A stretch of DNA of 64,000 bases, taken from Rhodobacteraceae bacterium KLH11. Its GTDB lineage: Bacteria; Pseudomonadota; Alphaproteobacteria; Rhodobacterales; Rhodobacteraceae. The translations under genes and the position numbers were made by a program. The stretch spans positions 1,416,669 through 1,480,668 of the forward strand of contig DS999531.1 of the NCBI GenBank assembly GCA_000158135.1, in the 5' to 3' direction. The notes under the pieces were generated by a model, which saw only the letters and a list, made by a program, of their open reading frames with translations, was not told the origin of the DNA and searched no databases. This document shows, piece by piece, positions 63,656 to 64,000 of this stretch (positions are counted from its first letter, which is position 1; the number at the start of each line of letters is the position of its first letter).

Positions 63656-63770
63656 TTCGGTTATCCCTTTTCGATAAGTTTCCGCCTTGCCGTTATCATC
63701 TGGACGGTGCTTGGGCAGGTCGAGTTATGGGGCGCTCACGCGCAATTGCTGATCCGTGTTCGATGCTGCA

Positions 63771-64000
63771 TCACAGCAAGGTGGCCAAAAGCATAAAAGT
63801 TGTGGCCAGAAACCCGATGAACCAGACGACGCTGCGCCATGGTTTCAGCCCGTAATAATAGGCCGGGATATAGACGACCCGTGCCAGCAGATAGGCCCAG
63901 GCGCAGAGCGCGGTGAAACCGTCCGCCTGACCGGACAGGGTCACAACGATGCAGGCGATCGCAAACAGGATCAGCCCTTCGAAATGGTTGTTCATGGCGC
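63771..64000 (-). CDS. Second MAPEG protein, 5' end outside the window
   Basis: The reading frame stays open to the window edge (76 codons seen). It aligns with the C-terminal part of a MAPEG protein: NHFEGLILFAIACIVV, then YLLARVVYIPAYYYGLKPWRS. The Met at 63995 falls where MAPEG proteins have an internal motif, so it is not the start. It is a related neighbour of the MAPEG gene at 63.3 kb, 115 bases upstream on the same strand. Confidence 0.85.
   Translation of the reverse strand, partial: AMNNHFEGLILFAIACIVVTLSGQADGFTALCAWAYLLARVVYIPAYYYGLKPWRSVVWFIGFLATTFMLLATLL

Noticed and set aside
63771-63995. A complete 74-residue MAPEG gene starting at the ATG at 63995
   Set aside because: The Met falls in the middle of the MAPEG helix motif and the frame remains open to the window edge, so the gene is truncated by the window rather than short.

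Overview
The window reads as chromosomal core DNA of a marine alphaproteobacterium of the Rhodobacterales (Roseobacter group). The evidence is high-GC DNA, TTG/GTG starts behind good ribosome binding sites, densely packed operons with 1- and 4-base stop/start overlaps, and gene blocks typical of this order: uracil-DNA glycosylase/metallophosphoesterase/lysE/moaB, ftsE-ftsX-plsC, argH-lipoprotein-lysA, and ispE facing a polyprenyl synthase. I see no rRNA, tRNA, CRISPR array, insertion sequence, prophage or plasmid origin. No gap of more than 300 bases lacks a gene.

Layout. 0-10 kb: alanine dehydrogenase with a divergent Lrp regulator, a PPK2 polyphosphate kinase, a CAP-domain protein with an acidic tandem-repeat linker, rpsU divergent from COQ9, two quinone oxidoreductase-like genes, a DUF2189 membrane protein, a porin-like beta-barrel and a YHS protein. 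10-14.7 kb: a long minus-strand operon with a cysteine-rich exported protein, pyrB, two small unknown membrane proteins, a dihydroorotase-like gene without its metal ligands, plsY and a small unknown gene. 14.8-22.3 kb: DNA repair, phosphoesterase, LysE exporter, moaB and an RND efflux pair. 22-28.5 kb: Nudix, DsbD-like, YqgE, Sua5, an acyl-CoA dehydrogenase coupled to a metallo-beta-lactamase-fold hydrolase, and a small unknown. 28.6-31.8 kb: a lipid/envelope cluster with a membrane glycerophosphodiesterase, a phospholipase A2-like secreted protein, a 44-residue cytochrome oxidase subunit IV and a lipoprotein. 31.8-36.2 kb: azlCD, divergent from a molybdenum-cofactor operon fdhD-mobA-mobB-moeA.

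36-46.5 kb: an unknown membrane protein, greA, a SoxR/VOC divergon with a visible SoxR box, ETF-ubiquinone oxidoreductase, a TPR protein, ispE, polyprenyl diphosphate synthase, DUF2007, a TrmN6-like methyltransferase, a YdcH-like protein and a DMT exporter. 46.5-52.5 kb: the polyhydroxybutyrate genes phbA and phbB with clear terminators and a PhaR-like palindrome, an EAL phosphodiesterase, a sterol-desaturase family protein and a TlpA thioredoxin. 52.5-64 kb: argH, two tiny lipoproteins, lysA, a large TIGR02302/DUF4175 protein, a zinc-ribbon protein, ftsE, ftsX, plsC, an intergenic inverted-repeat element, lpd and two MAPEG proteins; the second MAPEG gene is cut by the window edge.

The most interesting points are the paired phospholipid-degrading enzymes, the cysteine-rich exported repeat protein at the head of the pyrB operon, the inactive-looking PyrC' with two uncharacterised membrane proteins between it and pyrB, the SoxR and PhaR-like operators, and the twin mini-lipoproteins between argH and lysA. 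I did not find a clearly new defence or mobile system.
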